From: JACTMZ01 sp044359955
GTDB taxonomy: Bacteria > Verrucomicrobiota > Verrucomicrobiia > Chthoniobacterales > JACTMZ01
Assembly: GCA_044359955.1 (NCBI GenBank)
Contig: JBIKLF010000011.1
Coordinates: 3,630-67,629, forward strand
Direction of reading: 5' to 3'
Length of the DNA: 64,000 nucleotides
Shown: one piece after another, positions 16,734 through 26,039 of the stretch
How the letters are laid out: the number at the start of each line of letters is the position of its first letter
How positions within the stretch are numbered: the stretch's first letter is position 1
Translations under genes and position numbers: made by a program
Notes under the pieces: model-generated
Databases searched by the model: none
Told to the model about the DNA's origin: nothing
Seen by the model: the letters and a program-made list of their open reading frames with translations, nothing else

Positions 16734-17648
16734 GTGGCCGCGCGCCTCGGTCCATCTCTCCTCCGTCAGCGCCTCCACCGTCAAGCCAACCTCCGCGCCC
16801 GCCTCATCCACCAAGGCGAAGGCCCGCTTGCCGTCGAACGCGTCATCCCGGTCGACCACCTCATCACCCGCATCCTCCGCTTCACCGGTTTCGCCGCCCG
16901 CGGCCGCGCCAACTGCCTGCGCATCGAAATCGTCACCCGCGAGCAACCTCTCCCCAATCTCCCGCCCGCCTTCGACGGCTTCCGCCTCCTTCACCTCTCC
17001 GACCTCCATCTTGATTGCGTGGCCGGTTTCGCCGACCGCCTCATTCCCCTCATCGAACAAACACCGCACAACCTCGCCGTTATCACGGGGGACTTCGCCG
17101 ATCACCCGGCTGGCTACTTCCACGATTGCCTCGGCGACATCCGACGGATCGCTGACGCCCTCGGACCCGGCACCCTCGCCGTCCTCGGCAACCATGACAT
17201 CATCGAAATCGTCCCGCATCTCGAAGCCGCCGGACTCCGTGTGCTCCTCAACGAAAACACCGCCGTTGAGCGCGACGGACAGCGCTTATATTTCTCCGGG
17301 ATCGACGATCCACACTTTTACCGCACCCACGACTTCGAGCCCGCCCGCCGCGGCATCCCGCAAGGCGCCTGCGGCATCCTGCTCGCCCACAGTCCCGAGG
17401 TCTACGACGAGGCGCGCCTCTACGGTTTCAACCTCATGCTCGCCGGCCACACCCACGGCGGACAGATCTGTCTGCCCGGCGGCATCGCCCTCGTCCGCAA
17501 CGGACGTTGCCCGACCGCCCAATTCACCGGCGCCTGGACCCACCACGGCCTCCACGGCTACACCTCCCGCGGCACCGGTTCCTGCGGCGTCCCCGCCCGC
17601 TTCAACTGTCCGCCGGAAATGACCGTGCACGTGCTGCGATCAATCTGA
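16734..17648 (+). CDS. metallophosphoesterase (calcineurin-like, YkuE type)
   Basis: Roughly 304 residues if GTG 16734 is used. The frame also opens at ATG 16650 inside the REP-like palindrome (332 residues), so the true start is uncertain. Dinuclear metal-site motifs are in order: LHLSDLHLD, VITGDFADH, VLGNHD, LLAHSPEVYDE and LAGHTHGGQICLP. The family hydrolyses phosphomonoesters or diesters; YkuE-like members are cell-envelope associated, but no clear signal peptide is seen here. It ends 1 bp before a MITE-like element at 17650. Confidence 0.85.
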   Translation: MAARLGPSLLRQRLHRQANLRARLIHQGEGPLAVERVIPVDHLITRILRFTGFAARGRANCLRIEIVTREQPLPNLPPAFDGFRLLHLSDLHLDCVAGFADRLIPLIEQTPHNLAVITGDFADHPAGYFHDCLGDIRRIADALGPGTLAVLGNHDIIEIVPHLEAAGLRVLLNENTAVERDGQRLYFSGIDDPHFYRTHDFEPARRGIPQGACGILLAHSPEVYDEARLYGFNLMLAGHTHGGQICLPGGIALVRNGRCPTAQFTGAWTHHGLHGYTSRGTGSCGVPARFNCPPEMTVHVLRSI

Positions 17649-17649
17649 A

Positions 17650-17748
17650 GGTGGATCGTGCTGTTTGCCTAAGGGCCATCTGCGCTTCGCTCCGGTTCCA
17701 GCGCGATTTCCTTCAAACCCAATCGCGCTCGGAGAGCGCGATCCACCT
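17650..17748. mobile_element. MITE-like element with AGGTGGATCG terminal inverted repeats
   Basis: 99 bp starting AGGTGGATCGTGCTG and ending GCGCGATCCACCT, so the termini are inverted over about 10 bp. A longer relative with the same ends and inner segments lies at 46956-47330. It exactly fills the space between two convergent genes: the phosphoesterase TGA ends at 17648, and the mpl TAG reads into the right end. No coding capacity; non-autonomous mobility is inferred only from the shared ends. Confidence 0.55.
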
Positions 17749-19156
17749 AAGCGCTCGCCTTGAGCGCCTCGAGCAGCTTCGCGTGGATGTTGTCGAATCC
17801 GCCATTGCTGAAGACAACAATGACGTCACCCTTACCGGCGAGACCGGCCACGCGATGAATGATCGCCGCCGTGTCCGCTTCGTAAAATGCGGCTTTGCCC
17901 GCGTGCCGGAGGTCGGAGACCACTTTTTCCGGATTGAGCCGCTGATCGGGCGGCAACTGGTCCATGCGGGCCACCTGGGCCAGCACCACGCCGTCGGCCC
18001 CGGAGAAGGCTTGCGGCAGCACATCCTGAAACACCGCACGGCGTGTGGTATTGGAGCGCGGCTCGAAAACCGCCCACAGCTTCGCTCCGGGAAACTTCAC
18101 CCGCAACCCCTCCAGCGTCTGCGCGATGGCTGTCGGATGATGACCAAAGTCGTCCACCACCGTCACCCCCCCCTCTTCACCGCGCACCTCCTGCCGCCGG
18201 CGGATCCCGGTGAAACTTTTCAGCGCCTGGCGGATCTCGGCCAACGGCACATGATAAAAATGCGCGGCCGACACCGCCATAGCCGCATTGCGCACGTTGA
18301 ACTCGCCGATCATGGGAAGTTCGAAGCGCTCGCCGAACAGGCTGAAAGCAGATGAATCGCGGCTGTAGTGCACGTCACCGATATGGTTGCCCGCATTGGG
18401 CGAGAAACCGACCTCGACCAGCGGGGCCGGACACTTCTCGGCCAGCGCCCGGCAATTCGGGTCGTCCGCATTGAGCAGCACCATGCCCTCCGAGGGAACG
18501 ATCTGCACGAGGCGGCGGAAGCTGGTCATCACATCTTCCAGGTCGCGGAAAATATCGGCGTGGTCGAACTCGATATTGTTCACGATGAGCAATTCGGGAA
18601 GGTAGTGGACGAATTTCGAGCGCTTGTCGAAAAATGCCGTGTCATATTCGTCACCCTCGAGGATGAAAAATTTCGACTCCCCGAGGCGGCAGCCCTGACT
18701 GAGATTATTCGGGATGCCACCGATGAGCCAGGACGGCGCAAGACCGGCCGATTCGAAAATCCAGGCCAACAACGAGGTGGTCGTCGTCTTTCCGTGCGTC
18801 CCGCTGACGACCAGATTGTGCCGTCCGCGCAGGAAGAAAATCTTCAGCGCCTCCGGCAACGAGTAGTAAAGAAGTTTCCGGTTGAGAACGGCTTCGACCT
18901 CGGGATTGCCGCGGGTCATGGCGTTGCCAATGACCACGAAGTCGGCGTCGGAGGGAATGTTATCCGGAGAGTATCCCTTGCTGATCGCGATGCCCTTGCT
19001 CTCGAGGAAGGTGGACATCGGCGGATAGACATTGTCATCCGAGCCTGTCACTTCGACCCCGCGGTCGCGCAGGGCGGCGGCGAGCGAACCCATGGCCGTG
19101 CCGCAGACGCCGGTAAAGTGAACTTTGCGCAACGAACTGCCTGGCACGGCGCTCAT
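17747..19156 (-). CDS. mpl: UDP-N-acetylmuramate:L-alanyl-gamma-D-glutamyl-meso-diaminopimelate ligase
   Basis: 469 residues from ATG 19156. This Mur-ligase-family member recycles murein tripeptide onto UDP-MurNAc. HFTGVCGTAMGSLA is the N-terminal nucleotide-binding motif, SGTHGKTTTTSLLAW the ATP P-loop, VNNIEFDHADIF the central metal region, and VVDDFGHHPTA the C-terminal Mur signature. Its ATG overlaps the upstream reductase stop by one base (TGATG), so translation is probably coupled. The TAG stop lies at the edge of the MITE-like element. Confidence 0.92.
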   Translation of the reverse strand: MSAVPGSSLRKVHFTGVCGTAMGSLAAALRDRGVEVTGSDDNVYPPMSTFLESKGIAISKGYSPDNIPSDADFVVIGNAMTRGNPEVEAVLNRKLLYYSLPEALKIFFLRGRHNLVVSGTHGKTTTTSLLAWIFESAGLAPSWLIGGIPNNLSQGCRLGESKFFILEGDEYDTAFFDKRSKFVHYLPELLIVNNIEFDHADIFRDLEDVMTSFRRLVQIVPSEGMVLLNADDPNCRALAEKCPAPLVEVGFSPNAGNHIGDVHYSRDSSAFSLFGERFELPMIGEFNVRNAAMAVSAAHFYHVPLAEIRQALKSFTGIRRRQEVRGEEGGVTVVDDFGHHPTAIAQTLEGLRVKFPGAKLWAVFEPRSNTTRRAVFQDVLPQAFSGADGVVLAQVARMDQLPPDQRLNPEKVVSDLRHAGKAAFYEADTAAIIHRVAGLAGKGDVIVVFSNGGFDNIHAKLLEALKASA

Positions 19157-20289
19157 CAATAGACGTCCTTCCGGTAGCGCTTGGCTTTTTTCAATTCATC
19201 GACAAAAGCGGCGGCTTCTTCTTTGGTTTTCCCGCCCTGCTCCTCCACGATGCGATGGAGCGCGTCATCGACGTCCTTGGCCATGCGCGCGGCGTCACCG
19301 CAGACATAAAAATAGCCGCCCTCGGCGAGCCAGCGCCAGATATCCGCTCCGTTCTCCAGCATGCGGTGCTGCACGTAGACTTTCTCCGCTTGATCACGCG
19401 AGAAGGCGGTGTCGAGACGGTGCAAGACGCCCCGCTCGCGCCAGGCGTTGATTTCCTCCTCGTAAAGGAAATCAGTCGCGCGGTTCCGGTCCCCGAAGAA
19501 AAGCCAAGTCGGACCGGTTGCCCCGGTCGCCTCGCGGTCCTGTAAAAATGCGCGGAAGGGTGCGATGCCGGTGCCCGGACCCACCATGATGACCGGAACG
19601 GAGGGATCCTCCGGCGGACGGAAATGTTTCGCGGAGTGGATGAAGACAGGTATCGAACACGCTGCAACGCGGTCGGCCAGATAAGTCGAGCACACCCCCT
19701 GACGCTGGCGCCCGTGCAATTTGTAGCGCACCACGGCCACGGTGAGATGCACGGCTTCGGGATGGGCCTTGGGCGACGAGGCGATCGAGTAGAGACGCGG
19801 CTGGAGCTTGCGCAGCACCTTGACCAATTCGTCAGGAGTGAATCTGGCCTGCGGATAGCTCTCGAGAATGTCCACCACTTCCCGGCCATCAACCCAATCT
19901 TCCATCACCGATTTTGCCTCCGGATCGGTCAACTCGGCCAGCTCGGTGGCGGACGGGCACTTCTCAAGAATGGCGGCGAGCAGCTGCCGCGACGGCTCGC
20001 GCAGCGTGACTTGGCGGGTCAACACCTCTCGCAGGCTGGTCCCCGCACTCTCGACCGGCTCGTCGCCCGTGAAACCCGCCGCCGAGAGTACGGCATCAAC
20101 CTCCGCCGTGTCGTTGGCCGGAAAAATGCCCAGCGAATCACCAACCTCGTAAGCCAGACCCGAACCGGACAACGACACTTCGAAGTGCAGTGTTTCCTTT
20201 CCCGAATCAGATCCGGTCAAGGAGCGCCGGGCCGCGAGTTGTGCCGGGAAAGGGTTCTTGCGCGAGTAAACGGAAGCGGCGGAAGACAT
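19156..20289 (-). CDS. CysJ-like sulfite reductase flavoprotein subunit lacking the flavodoxin domain
   Basis: 377 residues from ATG 20289 (the frame runs open to 21114, but upstream reading overlaps another gene). FAD-binding domain with RLYSIASSP, connecting region before it, NADPH-binding GPGTGIAPFRAFLQDRE, FFGDRNRATDFLYEEE, YVCGDAARMAKDVD and the terminal YRKDVY typical of CysJ/cytochrome-P450-reductase-type proteins. There is no flavodoxin (FMN) domain, so it resembles the reductases in which electrons go directly from FAD to a partner. No hemoprotein partner gene is nearby. Confidence 0.88.
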   Translation of the reverse strand: MSSAASVYSRKNPFPAQLAARRSLTGSDSGKETLHFEVSLSGSGLAYEVGDSLGIFPANDTAEVDAVLSAAGFTGDEPVESAGTSLREVLTRQVTLREPSRQLLAAILEKCPSATELAELTDPEAKSVMEDWVDGREVVDILESYPQARFTPDELVKVLRKLQPRLYSIASSPKAHPEAVHLTVAVVRYKLHGRQRQGVCSTYLADRVAACSIPVFIHSAKHFRPPEDPSVPVIMVGPGTGIAPFRAFLQDREATGATGPTWLFFGDRNRATDFLYEEEINAWRERGVLHRLDTAFSRDQAEKVYVQHRMLENGADIWRWLAEGGYFYVCGDAARMAKDVDDALHRIVEEQGGKTKEEAAAFVDELKKAKRYRKDVY

Positions 20290-20330
20290 GGGTCGGAGAA
20301 TATGACGTGAAATGTCCTGTTTTGCACGCC

Positions 20331-21254
20331 TCAAACCGTCTGCCCGAGCAAACGCGCCACGGCCGATTCCTCGGTAATAACACCGACAAACCGTCCGGTT
20401 TCCACGTCCCTCACCTCGGCCACCGGAGTCTGGGCGCGGCGGAGCTTGGTCAGGGCTTTCCAAGCAGGCAGATCGGAATCGAAAGAAATCAGCGGCCGGG
20501 CGAAGGACTGTGCCCGGGCCGTCATGGCACCCGACAAAACCGCGGACCCGCAGGACATGGCGCCGAGCGGCAGACCGTCGGGGCCGATGACCAAGGCATG
20601 CAGCGCGTCGGCGACCTGACGATCCGCGAACAACTCCCCGAGAGGGGTGTCGGCCGGCGCGAGCGGAAAACTTTCGACCGGCAAGGCCAGCGATCCGGCG
20701 GTCATGCGGCGAAAATCGAGCACGCTGCGCAACATGGAAATCTCGAGCGGCAAAATGCCCTCGGTCTGCCCGGCCAGCGTCATCAATTCCTCGCCGGCCG
20801 GAGGACGGGGCAATGGATCGGGCTGCACCCGCCGGAGCAAGCGGGCCATGGGCCGGGCCATGGGCGCCCAAATCGATCCGGCCAGCGTGACCAGCCACCA
20901 CAAATGACTGAGCACAACGAAGGGCAACCGGCGGAAGACCTGCCGGGCCAACACCCCAACGAGGAGCGCGTAGACCGGGATGAAAAGCAAGGGGAGGAAT
21001 CCCCGCCATCCGCCCAACGCGCCGGAAACCGCCAAGACCGCCAAGGCCCCCGCGCCCGCCGCGTGGCTTGTCCAGACCAGCACAAGATCCGCCTGCGGCC
21101 GCACCGCTTCCCACGCGAGCATGGCCTTGGCCCGGCGATCCCCCTTGTCCGCACGGTGGCGCAAACGCACGCGGTCCAAGGCATGCCAGGCCGCATCGAG
21201 CCCGGAAAAGACGAACGACACCACCAGCAAGGCTGCGGCAGCCAAGAGTGTCAT
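20331..21254 (-). CDS. DUF21/CBS membrane protein (CorC-like, degenerate)
   Basis: 307 residues. The hydrophobic N-terminal half (about four membrane segments, residues ~1-20, 55-80, 85-105, 115-130) is DUF21/CNNM-like, and the C-terminal half has two weak CBS-domain-like stretches (DALHALVIGPDGLPLGAM, TPVAEVRDVETGRFVGVITEESA). It overlaps the stop of the upstream paralogue by ATGA (21251-21254), so the two are probably co-translated. It lacks the C-terminal CorC_HlyC domain of its partner. Likely transport or ion-homeostasis role, unproven. Confidence 0.75.
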   Translation of the reverse strand: MTLLAAAALLVVSFVFSGLDAAWHALDRVRLRHRADKGDRRAKAMLAWEAVRPQADLVLVWTSHAAGAGALAVLAVSGALGGWRGFLPLLFIPVYALLVGVLARQVFRRLPFVVLSHLWWLVTLAGSIWAPMARPMARLLRRVQPDPLPRPPAGEELMTLAGQTEGILPLEISMLRSVLDFRRMTAGSLALPVESFPLAPADTPLGELFADRQVADALHALVIGPDGLPLGAMSCGSAVLSGAMTARAQSFARPLISFDSDLPAWKALTKLRRAQTPVAEVRDVETGRFVGVITEESAVARLLGQTV

Positions 21255-22513
21255 AGCTTATCCCCCTTCTCTGCCGGACGCACCCGCTGCAGGGCCACCT
21301 CGCGCACCCGACGCAGCGCCATGGAACGAACCGTCACCTTCCATGGCCCCAGCCGCACGGAAGCCCCCTGCCGCGGCAGCTTGCCCAATTCATGGATGAT
21401 GTGGCCGCCGATTGTCTCGATACCTTGGCGCGTCGCATCGAAGCCGAGGTATTCGCTCAGATCATCGAGGCGCGCGGTTCCGGCCGCCAGCACGCGACCG
21501 TCACCGAGTTGCTCGATGTAAAGGTCGGCCTCCACCCTCGGCGCGGCATCACCGAGGATCTCCTCGATAAAGTCCTGCAGGGTCACCACGCCCTCCACGC
21601 CGCCGAATTCGTCGAGAACCACGGCCAGGGGCTGGCGGTGCTTGAGGAAACTGCCGAGCAGGGCGCTGGCTTCCATCGTTTCCGGCACGAAGGAAGGCGG
21701 CAGCAGGACCTCGGTGAAATGCATGCCGTCGGGCAGTCGGCTCAGGGCGCGCGTATCGAGGAGACCGACCACCTCGTCGGGCACCTCACCGATGACCGGC
21801 GCACGGAGAAATTTCTTTTTCAGGAGGATGGCCCGGACTTGCTCGTTGGTCATTTCGTCCTCGACGAACACGACGTCCACCCGCGGCGTCATGTAGTGAC
21901 GCACCGTGACCCGGCTGAGCCGGAGCACTTCGGTCAGCGCTTCCGCCTCAGGCAAGGCGAACCCGCCTTCCTCCTCCCGCACCCAGACCAGCGTCTCGAC
22001 CTCTTCCGGTCCAAGTTGGGCCCGCGCCTCGAGCGACCACGGGAAAAGTTTTCCCGCCACGGTCGCGACCAAAGGTTGGATGCGGTCGAAGAACGGACCG
22101 AAAACCCGCCAGACCACCGCCCCGGCGCGCAGGAGCGGACGCTCCCAAGCACGCGGACGGCGCCCGGCCACGATCGCGGGGAACACTTCGAGCAGGACGG
22201 CCGGGGCGAGGAAACCCAAAATCCAAGGCCACATCGGGGTGCCGAAAGAGCGCGCGGCCCCCACCGCCGCCAACCATAGCGCGCACCATCCGGTGGCCCG
22301 CGCCAAGGCACTGCCGAGGGCGAGAAAAGTGAAAAGACAATCGCGCGGATGGGCAAAGTCGGCCGCCTGCAAGGCCAAGCGTGGCGACCGCGGCCATTGG
22401 TCCATGCGCTCGCGCGGGGTGTGCCAGAGGACGGCTTCCAGCGCGCCCAAAGCAGCGCCGAGCGCGGAGAATAAAACACCTGCCGCCAGCCAGATAAACC
22501 AGAAGCCTTCCAT
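21251..22513 (-). CDS. HlyC/CorC (CNNM) family membrane protein
   Basis: 420 residues from ATG 22513. N-terminal DUF21 membrane domain (residues ~1-180), two CBS domains (~200-320: HYMTPRVDVVFVEDE, APVIGEVPDEVVGLLDTRAL, PLAVVLDEFGGVEGVVTLQDFIEEILGD split across motifs) and a C-terminal CorC_HlyC transporter-associated domain (VLAAGTARLDDLSEYLG, TIGGHIIHELGKLP). The family includes magnesium/cobalt efflux proteins and membrane-stress proteins. Paired with the shorter paralogue downstream by a 4-bp overlap. Confidence 0.88.
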   Translation of the reverse strand: MEGFWFIWLAAGVLFSALGAALGALEAVLWHTPRERMDQWPRSPRLALQAADFAHPRDCLFTFLALGSALARATGWCALWLAAVGAARSFGTPMWPWILGFLAPAVLLEVFPAIVAGRRPRAWERPLLRAGAVVWRVFGPFFDRIQPLVATVAGKLFPWSLEARAQLGPEEVETLVWVREEEGGFALPEAEALTEVLRLSRVTVRHYMTPRVDVVFVEDEMTNEQVRAILLKKKFLRAPVIGEVPDEVVGLLDTRALSRLPDGMHFTEVLLPPSFVPETMEASALLGSFLKHRQPLAVVLDEFGGVEGVVTLQDFIEEILGDAAPRVEADLYIEQLGDGRVLAAGTARLDDLSEYLGFDATRQGIETIGGHIIHELGKLPRQGASVRLGPWKVTVRSMALRRVREVALQRVRPAEKGDKL

Positions 22514-22620
22514 CAAAGAACTTCCATCATAGCTGACCCGCCGCCGGAGCCAAGCCGGTCGGTGATGTTTTTTGCCCTGTCCGCCCCGCGCACCCTGTGG
22601 TTTGTTGACCGGCAAACGCC

Positions 22621-23070
22621 ATGGGTAAACACGAGAGGATTGCTGCGCGGATGACCGGACGGGACGGCGATTCGTCCTGGCATCCCTGCTACCTCGAATA
22701 TTTCCGGCTTTTCAACGGGCAATCCTATTACGAAGCCCACGATGTTCTTGAGCACATCTGGCTGGGAGCGAATGGCGAACGGTATGTCTTTTACAAAGCC
22801 CTCATCCAATTTGCCGGCGCCCACGTGCACTTGCAGCATCACCACCGCGAACCGGCCCACCGCATCCACGGCCGCCGCCTCCAACCGGCCGCCCGCCTCT
22901 TCCGTCGCTCGGTCGAATTACTCGAGAGTTTTCCAGCCACTTATGAGGGCATTTCCTTGGGCGGAATCCGCCAAACCGCCGAGCACACCATTCAGCAACT
23001 CACTGAATCGAAGTTCACCACCAATCCCTGGTCCCCCGACCGCGCCCCGCGCCTTGATCTGCCTGCTTAG
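22621..23070 (+). CDS. DUF309 domain protein
   Basis: 149 residues. The family core is visible: NGQSYYEAHDVLEHIWLG then FYKALIQFAGAHVHLQ. DUF309 proteins are small helical proteins of unknown function. It is divergent from the CorC-like gene, with about 107 bp between the starts. The first in-frame ATG is 22621; ATG 22651 is an alternative. Confidence 0.8.
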   Translation: MGKHERIAARMTGRDGDSSWHPCYLEYFRLFNGQSYYEAHDVLEHIWLGANGERYVFYKALIQFAGAHVHLQHHHREPAHRIHGRRLQPAARLFRRSVELLESFPATYEGISLGGIRQTAEHTIQQLTESKFTTNPWSPDRAPRLDLPA

Positions 23071-23181
23071 AGCAGAGTCCACTCCGACCGCTAAAAAAAT
23101 AGGTCCACGCCCGGTGCCAACCATCCCGCCAACCACTCGGAAGGGGCTGACCACAAACCGCAAAAGAAGGCGTCAAGACAT

Positions 23182-24135
23182 TCACCGACGAAACGCGTAA
23201 ATGCCCAAGCCTGCCATCGAGACAACGAGCAGCGCGTAAGTTGATGGCTCGGGGATGACGCTCATGATTTGCGGGGCGTAGTAAGAGAGGTCGGCCGACA
23301 AAGTGACATTGCCATAGACTGGCGTCACCGTCGCATCCGGTTGCCCGCTATATCCGTCGACCGAAAACATCACGCCGCCCAACTCCCAAGCGGAACCGTT
23401 TTTGACAAAGACCGCGCCACCCGAGTCTCCGACCACCGCCTGCGCCTCGTCGGTGCCGGCCAAGATATCGAACGTGGTGACAAAAGAACTGACATCGCGC
23501 AGACCACCCACGTTGACGGTCGCCCAGACATCGTTCTGGGAGATGGTATTCGTGCCCCAACGCATCGTGCTGCTCAACAAGGTCTGGTAGCCGGCGGCAT
23601 TACCGCCCGAGGGCACTTCCGTCCAAGTCCAAGGCACAGTCGATTGGTCGACATCCCACCGGGTGAACGCGCCGCGATCGCGCCCCGCACCAATCATGAC
23701 GACGGGCGCGTCGAGCGTCGGCGGCGAAGACGTAAGCATAAGCGGCCCGAGGCCGGCCGGCGTTGAGGACAGCCGGAACATGATGAGATCCGTGAGAGTC
23801 GTCTTGCCGGGCGTGTTGTTGGTCAGTTGCACGGTGCTGCCGGGCAGAGCGGCGTAAGGAATTCCCCCCAACGTTATGGAACCGGCACCGACGTGCGACG
23901 CGGTCAGCACCCAACTACTGCCGAGATAAAGCCCCGTGCCACCACCGAGAAAGCCGACGTTGGCCCAACCCGGTTCGTCCACCGGGGCGTTTGTGTTTCC
24001 GGTTCCGGTCGCAGAATTAATGACCACCGCCCGAGCCGCGGATGAAACGGCGAGAAACAACACGAGAAAGAGGGGCAATAACCTGCGTTCCACTCCTCCA
24101 AATTGTTCCAAAGCAGCAGTTGGCGCAACCTGCAA
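23182..24135 (-). CDS. PEP-CTERM trypsin-like serine protease
   Basis: About 300 residues of a secreted protease: hydrophobic signal (LLPLFLVLFLAVSSAARA), catalytic His in VLTASHVG, Asp in LTDLIMFRL, Ser in VGDSGGAVFV, and a C-terminal PEP-CTERM tail (VIPEPSTYALL, hydrophobic helix, FRR). By family it is exported, then processed by an exosortase (not in this window). The start is uncertain: 24135 is TTG; GTG 24093 directly abuts a GGAGGA, too close for a normal ribosome-binding site, so a start just inside, about 24078 (TTG), is possible. Confidence 0.85.
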   Translation of the reverse strand: MQVAPTAALEQFGGVERRLLPLFLVLFLAVSSAARAVVINSATGTGNTNAPVDEPGWANVGFLGGGTGLYLGSSWVLTASHVGAGSITLGGIPYAALPGSTVQLTNNTPGKTTLTDLIMFRLSSTPAGLGPLMLTSSPPTLDAPVVMIGAGRDRGAFTRWDVDQSTVPWTWTEVPSGGNAAGYQTLLSSTMRWGTNTISQNDVWATVNVGGLRDVSSFVTTFDILAGTDEAQAVVGDSGGAVFVKNGSAWELGGVMFSVDGYSGQPDATVTPVYGNVTLSADLSYYAPQIMSVIPEPSTYALLVVSMAGLGIYAFRR

Positions 24136-24285
24136 CTTGGCTTCCGGGGATCCCCGGCATCAGCACGCATGCGGAGCGGGATGAACTGCTTTGCTTGCTC
24201 CTTGCGGCAGGAGAAGGCTGTGCGCGACGGGAGCACGTCAGGTTCCCAGACAGGTCCCGATTCTCCTCACCGGGGCTGGGCAATC

Positions 24286-24471
24286 CTACTCCCCGCGTTT
24301 GTCGCGCAGGCGCCGGCGTTCCTCCTCCTCGATCTCAAATTCGGTATCGAGCACACCATGCAACTTGTCCGTCTTGCTCGGCGGCCGCAGCACGCGGTGG
24401 ATGCACCAGAAGAAGAACCCGCTCGTGCCGCCCACCGCGAGCAGCATAATGATCCATCCGCTCAGCGTCAT
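24286..24471 (-). CDS. small subunit of NSS-family transporter (MetS-like)
   Basis: 61 residues: one transmembrane helix (WIIMLLAVGGTSGFFFWCI) then a charged tail (EFEIEEEERRRLRDKRGE). Its ATG overlaps the transporter stop as ATGA (24468-24471), so it is translationally coupled. Small single-helix proteins of this kind accompany bacterial NSS transporters such as MetP. Confidence 0.75.
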   Translation of the reverse strand: MTLSGWIIMLLAVGGTSGFFFWCIHRVLRPPSKTDKLHGVLDTEFEIEEEERRRLRDKRGE

Positions 24472-26030
24472 GACGCCGCCTCCTCCGCATTCCAACGTTT
24501 CACCGCCAACCGGATCCACCACAGAAAGAGGGCCAAAACCGCCACGAGAAAAAGCATCGACCAGCGCACCGCCGGATCCGCGGTGAACGCCGCGATGCGG
24601 TTGCCCATATCCTGCACGCCCCACGCCACGAAAACGACGAGCAGATAGACCGGGGAAATGTATCTGATCACGAAGGTGAAGATCCGCGGCAACCGCAAGT
24701 CGGCCCCGCGATCGAGTTCTTCCAACCCGCGCTGCGGACCGAAGACCCAGCCGAAAAGGAAAGTCTGCACGCAGGCCAGCAGATAAATGCAGAAGGTGCC
24801 GACCCAAAAATCGAGCGTGTCCATCGCCGTGAGATTCTTGCTGAACCAGACGACAAGCAGGGTGCCGGCCGTGCCCACCCCGCAAAGCACGGCCACGGCC
24901 CGGGTGCGGGTCAGCCCAAGGCCCTCCTGCAGAAAGGCGATGGCCGGCTGCAACATGGAGAGCGAGCTGGTGATCGCGGCCAGGAAGAGGAGGAAGAACC
25001 AGAGAAAACCAACCCAACGCCCGAGCGGCATGTGTTCAAAAACCAGCGGCAGGGTGTTGAACCCGAGTGTAAAGGTTCCCCCCACCGCCCCGGCGGCACC
25101 GAGGAAGATGAAAGCCGCAGGAATGGTGATCATGCCGCCGAGCGACACTTCGAAAAATTCATTGCCCGCCACGGCGGTGGTCGAACTCAAGGCGATGTCA
25201 TCATCGCGGCGCATGTAGCTCGCATAGGTGATGATCACGCCGAAGCCAACGGAAAGTGAAAAGAAAATCTGCCCGGCGGCCTCCATCCACATCTTGCCGT
25301 TGGCCAGCTGCGCCCAGACCGATTTGCCGCCCGCATCGAGATTCCACATTTGCCCGAGACCGTTGAGGACATTGAGTTCCGGCTTCGAGGGGTCCGGCGT
25401 GCCGAGGGTGAGCACGCGGATGAGCACGAGGACGGCGCACAGCGCGAGGGCTGGCATGGCCCAAAGGCAAAACAGTTCGATCCCGCGGGTCAGTCCGCGA
25501 TTGATCAGGAAAAAGTTGAGCGCGATGCAAATGACGAGAAAAACCAGCGGCGTTCCGAGGAAGCTGGAAAAGATCGAAGCATCTTTTTCGCTCCCCGTGT
25601 AGGCGGCAAAAAAGTTCTGGTAGGCCACGGGATCGCGTCCGAGGTCCATCGCCCCGGTGAGGTAATACCACGCGTAGCCGAGACACCATGACTCGACGAA
25701 GACATAATACATGTAGATCACCACCGGCACGATGAGGCCGAGGACACCCAGATAGGGCGCGGCGCGGTTCTTCCAGATGAGCCGAAAAATGCCGGGTGAT
25801 GAATGGTATCCCCGTGTCCCCCCGTAGCGTCCCATCGACCACTCGGCCCAGGCAAGCGGAAGCCCGAGCAGGAGCAGTGCGACGAAATACGGGATCATGA
25901 AGACCCCTCCGTCATATTGCGCAGCGAGACCCGGGAAGCGCAGGAAATTGCCCAGGCCCACCGCGCTGCCCGTCACCGCGAGGATGACCCCGATCCGGGT
26001 GGACCAGCCTTCCGGCGCAGGGCGGTTCAT
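24468..26030 (-). CDS. sodium-dependent transporter, NSS/SNF family
   Basis: 520 residues, about 11-12 membrane segments. TGSAVGLGNFLRFPGLAA in helix 1 is the Na+/substrate-site signature, followed by MIPYFVALLLLGLPLAW. The family imports amino acids or related amines with sodium. A one-helix subunit gene overlaps its end, which is typical of methionine/alanine-type NSS systems; the substrate is not decidable. gpmA lies 9 bp upstream in the same direction. Confidence 0.9.
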   Translation of the reverse strand: MNRPAPEGWSTRIGVILAVTGSAVGLGNFLRFPGLAAQYDGGVFMIPYFVALLLLGLPLAWAEWSMGRYGGTRGYHSSPGIFRLIWKNRAAPYLGVLGLIVPVVIYMYYVFVESWCLGYAWYYLTGAMDLGRDPVAYQNFFAAYTGSEKDASIFSSFLGTPLVFLVICIALNFFLINRGLTRGIELFCLWAMPALALCAVLVLIRVLTLGTPDPSKPELNVLNGLGQMWNLDAGGKSVWAQLANGKMWMEAAGQIFFSLSVGFGVIITYASYMRRDDDIALSSTTAVAGNEFFEVSLGGMITIPAAFIFLGAAGAVGGTFTLGFNTLPLVFEHMPLGRWVGFLWFFLLFLAAITSSLSMLQPAIAFLQEGLGLTRTRAVAVLCGVGTAGTLLVVWFSKNLTAMDTLDFWVGTFCIYLLACVQTFLFGWVFGPQRGLEELDRGADLRLPRIFTFVIRYISPVYLLVVFVAWGVQDMGNRIAAFTADPAVRWSMLFLVAVLALFLWWIRLAVKRWNAEEAAS

Positions 26031-26039
26031 GGCACAGGC

